Positions 1 to 7,624 of a DNA stretch of 64,000 nt are shown in pieces. Source of the DNA: Ensifer oleiphilus (GTDB taxonomy: Bacteria > Pseudomonadota > Alphaproteobacteria > Rhizobiales > Rhizobiaceae); the NCBI RefSeq assembly GCF_013371465.1, contig NZ_JABWDU010000001.1, positions 1,347,419-1,411,418 on the forward strand, written 5' to 3'. Each line of letters begins with the position of its first letter. Positions within the stretch are counted from its first letter, which is position 1. The notes beneath the pieces are model-generated. The model saw only the letters and a list, made by a program, of their open reading frames with translations. It was not told where the DNA came from and made no database searches. A program made the position numbers and the translations under genes.

Positions 1-780
1 GTTATCCTGACGGGCAGCCAGGGCGAACCGCGTGCGGCGCTCGCCAAGATCGCTCGCGACGAGATGCGAAACGTCGCCTTCTCCGCTGGAGATACGGTTG
101 TGTTTTCGTCGCGCACCATTCCCGGCAACGAGAAGGCGATCAACGATATCAAGAACGGCCTGATCGAGCAGGGCATCCACATCATTACCGACAGTGAAGC
201 GCTGGTGCATGTGTCGGGTCACCCGCGCCGCAGCGAACTGCAGCAGATGTACCAGTGGGTCCGTCCGCAGATCCTCGTTCCGGTGCATGGGGAAGCGGCA
301 CATCTGACGGCGCACGGTGAACTTGGACGTCAGTCGGGTATCGCCAGCGTCCCGCGTCTTCGCAACGGCGAGATGCTGCGCCTGGCACCCGGCCCGGCTG
401 AGGTCATCGACACCGTGCCGCATGGCCGGATCTACAAGGATGGCTCGCTGATCGGCGACTTCGAGGAAATGGGTATCGGCGAGCGGCGCAAGCTCTCCTT
501 TGCCGGACATGTCTCCGTCAACGTTGTGCTCGACAATCGCTACGACTTTCTCGGCGATCCGGACCTTGTTGCCATCGGCCTGCCCGAGTTTGACGACGAG
601 GGCGAGGACATGGAAGACACGCTCTATGACGCCGTTCTCGGCGCTGTAGAGAGCATCCCGCGTGCCAAGCGCAAGGATCTGGCCATGCTGCAGGAGGCGG
701 TGCGCCGCGCCGTGCGCAGCACGACCAACCAGATCTGGGGCAAGAAGCCTGTGGTCACAGTGTTCGTCACCAAGGTCTGA
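1..780 (+). CDS. rnj: Ribonuclease J, C-terminal part (5'-truncated by the window edge)
   Basis: The reading frame is open from base 1 and stops at 780, giving about 259 residues of a protein normally near 555. RNase J is a cytoplasmic metallo-beta-lactamase/beta-CASP nuclease with 5'-3' exonuclease and endonuclease activity in rRNA maturation and mRNA decay. The fragment opens with the family motif TGSQGEPRAALAKIA and then has VHVSGHPRR and LVPVHGEAAHL, the late beta-CASP and metallo-beta-lactamase segments that carry metal and phosphate ligands. After these comes the small C-terminal domain. A 12-bp intercistronic stem-loop separates it from the epimerase gene. The true start lies outside the window. 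The window also encodes RNase R and RNase E, so three major RNA-decay nucleases sit within about 51 kb. Confidence 0.93.
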   Translation, partial: VILTGSQGEPRAALAKIARDEMRNVAFSAGDTVVFSSRTIPGNEKAINDIKNGLIEQGIHIITDSEALVHVSGHPRRSELQQMYQWVRPQILVPVHGEAAHLTAHGELGRQSGIASVPRLRNGEMLRLAPGPAEVIDTVPHGRIYKDGSLIGDFEEMGIGERRKLSFAGHVSVNVVLDNRYDFLGDPDLVAIGLPEFDDEGEDMEDTLYDAVLGAVESIPRAKRKDLAMLQEAVRRAVRSTTNQIWGKKPVVTVFVTKV

Positions 781-785
781 TTTTC

Positions 786-820
786 TTCAAGCCCCCGGCG
801 TTGTAGATCGGGGGCTTGAA
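786..820 (+). terminator. Intercistronic stem-loop between rnj and mce
   Basis: TTCAAGCCCCCG (786-797) pairs perfectly with CGGGGGCTTGAA (809-820) around an 11-base loop. There is no T-run after it (ACCGGC follows), and the next gene in the same direction starts 27 bases later. It is therefore either a weak attenuating terminator or an mRNA-stabilising hairpin protecting the rnj 3' end. Confidence 0.6.
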
Positions 821-846
821 ACCGGCACGAAGGTGGGAGGATCGCA

Positions 847-1251
847 ATGCTCGGACGGGTGAACCACGTGGCAATCGCCGTGCCGGATCTCGCATCCGCT
901 ACCACGAGCTATCGCACGACGCTCGGCGCGACGGTGACAGAGCCGCAGGCCTTGCCCGAGCACGGGGTTACCGTCGTCTTCGTGACACTACCGAACACCA
1001 AGGTCGAACTGCTGGAGCCGCTTGGCGATGCCTCGCCGATTGCAGCATTCCTGGCCAAAAACCCGTCCGGCGGCATGCACCATATCTGCTACGAGGTCGA
1101 GGACATCATTGCTGCCCGTGACACGCTGAAAGCGTCCGGCGCACGCGTTCTCGGTGACGGCGAGCCGAAGATCGGTGCCCATGGCAAGCCGGTGCTCTTT
1201 CTGCACCCCAAGGATTTTCAAGGCACCTTGATCGAACTTGAACAGGTGTGA
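847..1251 (+). CDS. mce: Methylmalonyl-CoA epimerase
   Basis: This 134-residue protein has the length and fold signature of the vicinal-oxygen-chelate (glyoxalase) family. It interconverts (R)- and (S)-methylmalonyl-CoA between propionyl-CoA carboxylase and methylmalonyl-CoA mutase in propionate and odd-chain catabolism. The N-terminal metal-ligand strand reads RVNHVAIAVPDL, the central HHICYEVEDI supplies another histidine, and the C-terminal GTLIELEQV supplies the last acidic ligand. The ATG at 847 is preceded by GGGAGG at a normal distance. It follows rnj by 66 bases and probably shares its transcript. Only the family identity is visible; substrate is inferred from the family. Confidence 0.92.
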   Translation: MLGRVNHVAIAVPDLASATTSYRTTLGATVTEPQALPEHGVTVVFVTLPNTKVELLEPLGDASPIAAFLAKNPSGGMHHICYEVEDIIAARDTLKASGARVLGDGEPKIGAHGKPVLFLHPKDFQGTLIELEQV

Positions 1252-1379
1252 CAGTTGATCGCGCGATGCCGGTTTGTGTGATCGCATCCATGGCGTTATA
1301 AGCAGGCCAGAATGTCGAGAGGATTGTTCCGGAGAGAGCCAGTGTGCACTTCGGGCGAGGTCCTCACCAGGAGCCGGAA

Positions 1380-1649
1380 ATGCCGCTTTTTTCCACCTTT
1401 GCCATCTACTTCATTATCTGGTGGCTGACTCTGTTTGCCGTGCTGCCGCTTGGCGTGCGCACCCAGGCGGAGGAAAACGAGGTGGTTCCCGGCACCGTCG
1501 AAAGTGCACCGGCGCGGTTCCGTGCCAAGCGCGTTATTCTGTTGACGACGGCGATCGCCGCGGTCATCCAGCTCGCCTGGTACATCGTATCGGTGCGGCT
1601 CGGCTACGGCATCGACAGCATTCCGCGCTTCTATCCGAAGTTCTACTGA
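1380..1649 (+). CDS. DUF1467 family small membrane protein
   Basis: The protein has 89 residues when started at the ATG at 1380, chosen because CAGGAG lies just upstream and because the earlier in-frame GTG at 1344 adds 12 hydrophilic residues with no ribosome site. Two hydrophobic segments are visible: about residues 4-24 (FAIYFIIWWLTLFAVLPLGV) and about 50-70. A short charged loop rich in Glu separates them. I recognise it as DUF1467, a conserved alphaproteobacterial family without assigned function. In rhizobia it usually lies near mce and proS, as here. It is probably the last gene of the rnj-mce transcript. Confidence 0.8.
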   Translation: MPLFSTFAIYFIIWWLTLFAVLPLGVRTQAEENEVVPGTVESAPARFRAKRVILLTTAIAAVIQLAWYIVSVRLGYGIDSIPRFYPKFY

Positions 1650-1879
1650 GGCGATCACCGGGATGGGCGCGGACGCTTAACGTCTGTGTTTTTCGGTCGA
1701 TACTGACCGCTTGCCAACAATCCCCAGTTAAGTGTTTTCATTTTTCGACTGCACGGGTCCAAGGAAGTCGCTCGGGCGGCCCGTGGCGTGAAACCCGGGC
1801 AATCCTACGATTGACTGCCCAGAAATTGACACAGTTCAAGAAAGTGTTGCTGCTTCGCGGCAGTCTCGCTTGGCGAAAG

Positions 1880-2050
1880 GCAAAAAAAAACAAGGCTGAA
1901 AGCCTTGTTTTTCAAGTATCGCGTGATCTTTAATCCGTTTCCGGCGGCAGCGACGAAGCGCGCCTAAGATCTTATCCTCCCAAGACTTGACCGCGAAAGT
2001 CGGCAAGAATTTAGACTTCATGCCTGTTTTGTGAGCCGAAATTAGCCCAA
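1880..2050 (-). ncRNA. Candidate small RNA upstream of proS (possible alpha-r9/Smr9C relative)
   Basis: The 779 bases between DUF1467 and proS hold no convincing gene. On the minus strand the stretch ends in an ideal Rho-independent terminator: CAAGGCT, a three-base loop, AGCCTTG, then nine T. Upstream on the same strand lie further paired segments, including GCCCAA-tgt-TTGGGC near 2044-2058. From memory, the S. meliloti alpha-r9 family RNA Smr9C was described in the gap next to proS, which fits this location, but I cannot align the two. The 5' end is a guess. A plus-strand transcript ending at the same bidirectional hairpin is also possible. Confidence 0.42.
1887..1912. terminator. Bidirectional Rho-independent terminator
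   Basis: AAAACAAGGCT pairs with AGCCTTGTTTT across a GAA loop. On the plus strand five T follow; on the minus strand nine T follow, so the minus-strand terminator is the stronger. It can close the mce/DUF1467 transcript in one direction and a small RNA in the other. Confidence 0.8.
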
Positions 2051-2428
2051 ACATTGGGCGATGTCACCCTGTTTTTTTGCATTTTTGCTACAGTTGGATA
2101 AAATTTCTCCGTTGACAAGCATCGTCGCAATCCTGTTACTAGCGTGCTCTTTTGACGCAGCTTTTGGCCTGCGGTTTCTCCTTCAGATCTCTCCATCTGC
2201 TCTGTGCTATTCCCACAGCAAGCAGGGTTTTCATCCGGGCGCGAAGCGGCTATGAACGCAGGGCTCGGATAGGTTCCAGCCGATTTGTCGGTTAAGGAAA
2301 TTTGAGAGCCGACCCCAAGAAGCAATGGTCGCCTTTGCCTGTTTTGCTGAGACCGGCGTGCCTGAGCTCAACGTCATTTCGCCCGAATCCGTCGATAGTG
2401 CGACGTTCATCAAGTTTTGGAACCCGTC
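2051..2428. other. Rest of the proS upstream gap, with a possible proS promoter
   Basis: No gene is supported here. TTGACA at 2112-2117, a 17-base spacer and GTTACT at 2135-2140 form a reasonable housekeeping promoter on the plus strand, which would give proS a leader of roughly 280 bases. The minus-strand reading frame that enters from proS (down to 2231) is a shadow of that gene. I see no riboswitch or T-box signature in the leader. Confidence 0.35.
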
Positions 2429-3757
2429 ATGCGCCTGTCCCGCTTTTTCATGCCCATCTTGAAGGAAAATCCGAAGGAAGCGGAAATCGTTTCCCACCGT
2501 CTTATGCTCCGGACGGGCATGATTCGGCAGCAGTCCTCGGGTATTTACACCTGGCTGCCACTCGGAAAGCGGGTTCTCGACAAGGTCAATGCGATCGTCC
2601 GCGAGGAGCAGAACCGCACCGGCGCGAACGAACTTTTGATGCCGACGCTGCAGTCCGCCGAGCTTTGGCAGGAAAGCGGCCGCTATGACGCCTACGGCAA
2701 GGAAATGCTGCGCATCAAGGATCGCCAGGACCGACCGATGCTCTATGGCCCGACCAACGAGGAAATGATCACGGACGTCTTCCGTTCCTACGTGAAGTCC
2801 TATCGCAGCCTGCCGCTCAATCTCTACCATATTCAGCTGAAATTCCGCGACGAGATCCGCCCACGTTTCGGCACCATGCGCTCGCGCGAATTCCTGATGA
2901 AGGATGCCTATTCCTTCGATCTCGACCGCGAAGGCGCCGAGCACGCCTATAACAAGATGTTTGCCGCCTACCTGCGCACCTTCTCGCGCATGGGGTTGCG
3001 CGCCATTCCGATGCGCGCCGACACCGGCCCGATCGGCGGCAATCTCAGCCACGAATTCATCATTCTCGCCGAAACCGGTGAGTCCGAAGTGTTCTGCCAC
3101 AAGGACTTCCTCGGCTTCGACATTCCCGGTGAAGACACCAATTTCGACGATGTCGCCGGCCTGAAGACGATCTTCGACAAGTGGACGTCGCGTTACGCCG
3201 CCACCTCGGAGATGCATGACGAGGCTGCGTTCAACGAAGTCGCCGAAGGCGACCGCGTGTCGGCACGCGGCATCGAAGTCGGCCATATCTTCTACTTCGG
3301 CACAAAGTATTCCGAGGCGATGGGCGCCAAGGTTCTCGGTCCTGATGGCAAGGAGCACACGGTCCACATGGGCTCCTACGGCATCGGCCCGACACGGCTG
3401 GTCCCGGCGATCATCGAGGCGTCGCATGACGACAACGGCATCATCTGGCCGAAGTCGATCTCGCCGTTCGATGGCGTGATCATCAACATGAAAGCGGGCG
3501 ATGCCGCTTGCGACGCAGCCTGCGAGACGCTCTACTCGAAGCTCGGCGCTGCCGGATTCGACGCGCTGCTCGACGATACGGATGACCGCGCCGGCGCCAA
3601 GTTCGCATCGGCCGATCTGATCGGCGTGCCGGTCCAGATCATCGTTGGGCCACGTTCGATCGCTAGCGGCGAAGTCGAGCTCAAGGATCGCAAGACCGGT
3701 GAGCGCGAGACCATGACTGTCGAGGCGGCCCTCAACAAGCTGATCGCGACGAAGTAA
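2429..3757 (+). CDS. proS: Prolyl-tRNA synthetase
   Basis: This 442-residue class II aminoacyl-tRNA synthetase charges tRNA-Pro in the cytoplasm. The start is the ATG at 2429, giving [16 protein letters not shown]; a TTG four codons upstream is less likely. Class II motif 2 is visible as [18 protein letters not shown] and motif 3 as [13 protein letters not shown], and the anticodon-binding domain fills the C-terminal 100 residues. The length is that of the short alphaproteobacterial ProS, lacking the roughly 180-residue editing insertion between motifs 2 and 3 found in E. coli. Mischarged Ala-tRNA-Pro must therefore be cleared by a free-standing editing protein elsewhere. The lol genes follow after 20 bases. 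Confidence 0.97.
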   Translation: MRLSRFFMPILKENPKEAEIVSHRLMLRTGMIRQQSSGIYTWLPLGKRVLDKVNAIVREEQNRTGANELLMPTLQSAELWQESGRYDAYGKEMLRIKDRQDRPMLYGPTNEEMITDVFRSYVKSYRSLPLNLYHIQLKFRDEIRPRFGTMRSREFLMKDAYSFDLDREGAEHAYNKMFAAYLRTFSRMGLRAIPMRADTGPIGGNLSHEFIILAETGESEVFCHKDFLGFDIPGEDTNFDDVAGLKTIFDKWTSRYAATSEMHDEAAFNEVAEGDRVSARGIEVGHIFYFGTKYSEAMGAKVLGPDGKEHTVHMGSYGIGPTRLVPAIIEASHDDNGIIWPKSISPFDGVIINMKAGDAACDAACETLYSKLGAAGFDALLDDTDDRAGAKFASADLIGVPVQIIVGPRSIASGEVELKDRKTGERETMTVEAALNKLIATK

Positions 3758-3777
3758 GTGAGGCAAGGGGAGGCAGG

Positions 3778-5088
3778 ATGACCGCCGTGACGGAAGATCA
3801 GGTGCAGGCTGCTGGCCAGTCCGCAAAGTCCGCCAGCCGCCCCTTTTCCGCCTTTGAGCGCATGGTCGCCTGGCGCTATCTGCGCTCGCGGCGCAAGGAA
3901 GCCTTCATTTCGGTGATCGCCGGCTTCTCGTTCATTGGCATCATGCTCGGCGTTGCGACGCTGATCATCGTCATGGCAGTGATGAACGGCTTCCGCACCG
4001 AACTCATCTCGCGCATCCTCGGCATCAACGGCCATATGATCGTGCAGCCGATCGATGGTCCGCTCAACAACTATGCCGAGCTTGCCACACGCTTTTCCGG
4101 CGTGAAGGGCGTGACGATGGCGATCCCGCTCATCGAGGGGCAGGTCCTGGCGCAGGGCGTCAGCGACAGCTCCACTGGCGCTCTCGTGCGCGGCATCCGC
4201 GCCGATGACCTCGGCAAGATGAAGTCGGTCTCTGACCATATCCAGTCCGGCGATCTCGTCGGCTTTGCCGCCGGCACCGGCGTTGCGATCGGCTCGCGCA
4301 TGGCCGATCAGCTCGGCATCCAGGTGGGCGGCACCATCACTTTGACATCGCCGAACGGCGACGTGACGCCCATGGGCATGAACCCGCGGGTCAAGGCCTA
4401 CACGGTTTCGGCGATCTTCGAGATCGGCATGTCGGAATACGATTCGTCGATCATCTTCATGCCGCTGGAGGAATCGCAGCTCTTCTTCAACGCCGAGGGG
4501 CTGGCGCAGCAAATCGAAATCTTCGTCGAGCACCCCGATATGGTCGATGAACTGCGCAAGCCGGTCGAAGATGCCGCCGGGCGCCAGATCTTCATCACCG
4601 ACTGGCGCGACCGCAACAAGACGTTCTTTTCCGCGCTCGAGGTCGAGCGCAACGTGATGTTCATGATCCTGACGCTGATCGTTCTGGTCGCGGCACTGAA
4701 CATCATCTCCGGCCTGATCATGCTGGTGAAGGACAAGGGAAGCGACATCGCCATCCTTCGCACCATGGGTGCGACCTCCGGGTCAGTCATGCGCATCTTC
4801 TTCATGACCGGGGCGGCAATCGGGGCTGCTGGAACCGTCGCCGGCGTGCTGCTTGGCGTCGTCGTCTGCTTGAACATCGAGTCCATTCGCCAGTTCTTCT
4901 CCTGGATTTCAGGCACGACGCTGTTTAGCCCGGAACTCTATTTCCTGAGCCAGCTTCCGGCGGATATGAATGCCGATGAGACGATTCTCGTTATCGTCAT
5001 GGCGCTCAGCCTGTCGTTCCTTGCCACGATCTTTCCGGCATGGCGCGCCTCGCGTCTCGATCCCGTGCAGGCCCTGCGGTATGAATGA
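3778..5088 (+). CDS. lolC: Lipoprotein-releasing ABC transporter permease (LolC/LolE family)
   Basis: The 436-residue inner-membrane protein has the MacB/LolCDE architecture: a cytoplasmic N-terminus, a first membrane helix at about residues 40-65 (FISVIAGFSFIGIMLGVATL), a large periplasmic domain, and three more helices in about residues 290-425. Together with LolD it extracts outer-membrane lipoproteins from the inner membrane and passes them to LolA. Only one permease gene is present next to lolD, so a homodimeric LolF-like transporter is likely, although a second permease could lie elsewhere. It ends 16 bases before lolD, in the proS-lolC-lolD direction. Confidence 0.92.
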   Translation: MTAVTEDQVQAAGQSAKSASRPFSAFERMVAWRYLRSRRKEAFISVIAGFSFIGIMLGVATLIIVMAVMNGFRTELISRILGINGHMIVQPIDGPLNNYAELATRFSGVKGVTMAIPLIEGQVLAQGVSDSSTGALVRGIRADDLGKMKSVSDHIQSGDLVGFAAGTGVAIGSRMADQLGIQVGGTITLTSPNGDVTPMGMNPRVKAYTVSAIFEIGMSEYDSSIIFMPLEESQLFFNAEGLAQQIEIFVEHPDMVDELRKPVEDAAGRQIFITDWRDRNKTFFSALEVERNVMFMILTLIVLVAALNIISGLIMLVKDKGSDIAILRTMGATSGSVMRIFFMTGAAIGAAGTVAGVLLGVVVCLNIESIRQFFSWISGTTLFSPELYFLSQLPADMNADETILVIVMALSLSFLATIFPAWRASRLDPVQALRYE

Positions 5089-5104
5089 CAAGGACAACAA
5101 CTGA

Positions 5105-5791
5105 ATGAATGCGCGCGTGGCACTGCAGCTTTCGGGCATCGAGCGTACTTACGGGCAGGGGGACACCTTCCTGTCGATCCTCAAGGGTGCGGACTTCACG
5201 CTGAAAAGCGGCGAAACCGTTGCACTCGTGGCGCCGTCGGGCACCGGCAAGTCGACTCTGCTGCATGTCGCTGGCCTCTTGGAGCGCCCGGATGGCGGAA
5301 AGGTCGTCGTCAACGGCGTGACCTGCGACGGTCTCAACGATGACCGGCGGACGGCCATCCGCCGCAATGAAATCGGCTTCGTCTACCAGTTTCATCATCT
5401 GCTTCCGGAGTTTACCGCTCTCGAAAACATCATGATGCCGCAACTGATCGCCGGGCTCGGCAAGGCTGAGGCCGCCGAACGGGCAAGGGCGCTGCTCGAC
5501 TATATGCGTATCGGTCATCGCGCCGATCATCGCCCGTCGGAGCTTTCGGGCGGTGAACAGCAGCGCGTGGCGATTGCCCGCGCCGTCGCCAACGCACCGC
5601 TGGTGTTGCTGGCCGATGAACCGACCGGAAACCTCGATCCGGAAACCGCAGGCTATGTTTTCGAGGCACTCGAGGCGTTGGCGCGTCAGTCGGGTCTGGC
5701 GGCTCTCATCGCCACGCACAATCACGAGCTGGCATCCCTGATGGATCGGCGGGTGACGATCGAAGACGGCAAGGTCGTCGAACTGAAGTGA
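5105..5791 (+). CDS. lolD: Lipoprotein-releasing ABC transporter ATP-binding protein LolD
   Basis: This 228-residue ATPase powers LolCDE-type lipoprotein release. Walker A reads [12 protein letters not shown], with Ala where the usual P-loop begins with Gly. The Q-loop is [17 protein letters not shown], the ABC signature is [14 protein letters not shown], Walker B is [12 protein letters not shown], and the switch histidine lies in [17 protein letters not shown] is typical of LolD. The ATG at 5105 follows the permease stop by 16 bases. A terminator hairpin lies about 70 bases downstream, closing the operon. Confidence 0.95.
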   Translation: MNARVALQLSGIERTYGQGDTFLSILKGADFTLKSGETVALVAPSGTGKSTLLHVAGLLERPDGGKVVVNGVTCDGLNDDRRTAIRRNEIGFVYQFHHLLPEFTALENIMMPQLIAGLGKAEAAERARALLDYMRIGHRADHRPSELSGGEQQRVAIARAVANAPLVLLADEPTGNLDPETAGYVFEALEALARQSGLAALIATHNHELASLMDRRVTIEDGKVVELK

Positions 5792-5861
5792 TGCGGAGGG
5801 CATTTGCGCCCCAGATGCGTTCGTGCAAACGCTCTATCGTCCTGCCTCAGCGCATGTCCTG

Positions 5862-5885
5862 GCGAAGCCTCGCTTCGCGCTTTTT
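5862..5885 (+). terminator. Terminator after lolD
   Basis: GCGAAGC (5862-5868) pairs with GCTTCGC (5872-5878) across a three-base loop and is followed by GC and five T. It is well placed to end the proS-lolC-lolD transcript. Confidence 0.75.
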
Positions 5886-6056
5886 CTAGGGCATGAAGCA
5901 GACAACGCCAGCGTTCGATGCGACGGTCGATCTCTAGCATCCGGCTTTCAAGTGGCTACATTGAAGGCGGATACGATGCTTTGGAAGCAAAGTGCTGGTG
6001 CGTCCTGATTGCGTGTTTCTGAGCGCGGCATTCTATGCCGCGCGCTGGCTCACTTT

Positions 6057-6524
6057 CTACGGCACGATGAGCCCGCCGCGATAGTCGAGTTCGTAAGCCT
6101 CTTCGCCATCGACAAAGATGACCTCCCGTCCGGAAAAGTGCTGCGTATCGCCACGGCTGGTGTCGATATAGGTGCCGTAGGCGTGCCGATATTGCATTCC
6201 GCCGAGGAAATGCCGCTTTTCGCGATACATGGTTCCGAGCGCGGTCTTGATGACGATGCCGGCGCGCTCCGCATCGATCAGATCCGGCCGGATAACGTGA
6301 CCGAAGTAGTTCATGGCCCAGCGGGCATCTTCCCCGAACCAAACGGTTTCCTGGCCGGCAAAATCCGTTCCACCGAAATAGCTGTCGAGATACCGCCACC
6401 GGTCGCGTTGATAGCCGATATCGCGCGCCCCTGCGCGCGAAGGCGGCTGCGCGGTACCGCCGCCAACATACGCCTTCGATTTGGCTTCCACGATAAAGTC
6501 CCTGAGGTCTTCGATACTGGCCAT
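6057..6524 (-). CDS. DUF5680-like conserved protein
   Basis: The protein has 155 residues from the ATG at 6524 (MASIEDLRDFIVEAKSKAYVG). That start has AGGG seven bases upstream, whereas longer in-frame starts lack a ribosome site. I recognise a family resembling DUF5680: small soluble proteins with a conserved core of many aromatic residues, here YFGGTDFAGQETVWF and YGTYIDTSRGDTQHFSGREV. Its molecular role is not known to me. There is no signal peptide or membrane segment. A nine-bp hairpin (GCGCGGCAT/ATGCCGCGC, 6023-6043) lies just past the stop and may mark the 3' end. Confidence 0.75.
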   Translation of the reverse strand: MASIEDLRDFIVEAKSKAYVGGGTAQPPSRAGARDIGYQRDRWRYLDSYFGGTDFAGQETVWFGEDARWAMNYFGHVIRPDLIDAERAGIVIKTALGTMYREKRHFLGGMQYRHAYGTYIDTSRGDTQHFSGREVIFVDGEEAYELDYRGGLIVP

Positions 6525-6604
6525 GAGAACACCCTGTTTGTTCACATGCAGCATGCCGCGAGACATCGTCGATGTAAAGAACAAAGAGAGAACAAACGAT
6601 TCGA

Positions 6605-7177
6605 TTACTGGATGCCGCAGGCGTGCTGCCCTCGGTCGTCGCTCCAGTCTTTGAGGAGCACCAATTCGCCCTTGACGGTGACGGGCTTGTTGTTGGATTT
6701 GCCCTTGCCGGTCAGCACGTTCAGGTCACACTGCGACGTGTTGTTGGGATCAAGCGTGTCGTAGGAGGCGTAGGTGTAGCCGGCGACAACGAAGTCGAAA
6801 TTGCGGTAGGCAATCGTCAGCTTCTGTTCCCAACGGTCGCGACCGATCGCATCGTTGTGCGTGGTAATCACCAGCGAGCCGTTCGGGAGCGCACTGATCG
6901 TCGGCGCCTGCCCGGCCATGTCGTACTGCCCCCAGATCTTGTTCGGGATGGCTGACTTGAGCGTCAGCGGGCCGTCTTCGCCAGCGAGATAGATGTAAAT
7001 CGCGTTGTCCTCGTCGGTCTCCTTGCCAGGTTTCACCAGCAGCGCCAGATCGCTCGTACCGTCCTTGTCCCAGTCGCCGGTCGCAGCCGACACTATGCGC
7101 CCGGGGTCGATCGCCTCAGCGGCGAAGGCGAGGGACGGAAGCAGGAGGAAGAGGGGCAGGGTCAGGCGTGCAATCAT
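6605..7177 (-). CDS. Secreted protein with an FG-GAP/VCBS-like segment
   Basis: The product has 190 residues from the ATG at 7177, chosen because a clear signal peptide follows (MIARLTLPLFLLLPSLAFAA, cleavage near residue 20). An upstream in-frame start would bury that signal behind 19 polar residues. The mature part begins with a calcium-loop-like repeat, GDWDKDGTSDLALLV, as in FG-GAP/VCBS beta-propeller blades. Later strands are rich in Asn, Asp and Tyr, and two cysteines near the C-terminus could form a disulfide. It is probably periplasmic. The function is unknown. It is separated from the DUF5680 gene by 80 bases, in the same direction. Confidence 0.72.
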   Translation of the reverse strand: MIARLTLPLFLLLPSLAFAAEAIDPGRIVSAATGDWDKDGTSDLALLVKPGKETDEDNAIYIYLAGEDGPLTLKSAIPNKIWGQYDMAGQAPTISALPNGSLVITTHNDAIGRDRWEQKLTIAYRNFDFVVAGYTYASYDTLDPNNTSQCDLNVLTGKGKSNNKPVTVKGELVLLKDWSDDRGQHACGIQ

Positions 7178-7374
7178 GTCGCTGTTGCTCCGTGTTGTTG
7201 CCCTAGTCATAGGCGCGATGGGGGAAGTGCTCAAGCATTCGGTTAATCACTGCGAACGACGATTGCCGTCGCGATTAACCATGCGCGGTGGAAAGCGGGT
7301 GCTCCGCTCGACAGTGATTGACGTGAGAACAAAAATGGAACAAAGTAAAAACATAACGGAAAAGGAGCCATGTT

Positions 7375-7461
7375 ATGACTGATTTTGTTCGTGACCTCGC
7401 CGCCTTCACATCGATGGGCCTGTTCGTCGCCAGCATTGCCTTCATCGCTCTCGGGCTTTGA
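7375..7461 (+). CDS. 28-residue small membrane protein
   Basis: The ATG at 7375 is preceded by an excellent ribosome site (AAAGGAG, seven bases upstream) and opens a frame of 28 codons ending in TGA. The peptide begins MTDFVRDLAAFTS and continues with a single hydrophobic stretch (about residues 14-28) rich in Leu, Val, Ile and Ala. That is the layout of one-helix membrane peptides. It lies alone between a divergent secreted-protein gene and dnaE. No function can be assigned. Support is the strong ribosome site plus the amphipathic-then-hydrophobic pattern; comparison with relatives would settle it. Confidence 0.6.
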   Translation: MTDFVRDLAAFTSMGLFVASIAFIALGL

Positions 7462-7624
7462 TCTGAGGCTATGTTTTCGAAGTGGCGTGACCCTGACGCG
7501 GGGTCGCGCGATGTCATACCGGGACTGCACCGTTGAAAAGAGCACCGGCCCATGATGCAAAAACTGGACATGGCGGATGAGAAGCGGGATATCCTGACGC
7601 CCTGACAGGAATCAGGGTGTTAAG

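Noticed and set aside
2231..3826. Long minus-strand open frame (531 codons) opposite proS
   Set aside because: It is antisense to proS, has biased shadow composition rich in Arg, His and Asp, and matches no family. The plus strand encodes a clear class II synthetase over the whole length.
7484..7512. Imperfect hairpin (GCGTGACCC/GGGTCGCGC) upstream of dnaE
   Set aside because: One mismatch and no T-run. It might end the 28-codon transcript, but the evidence is too thin to list as a terminator.
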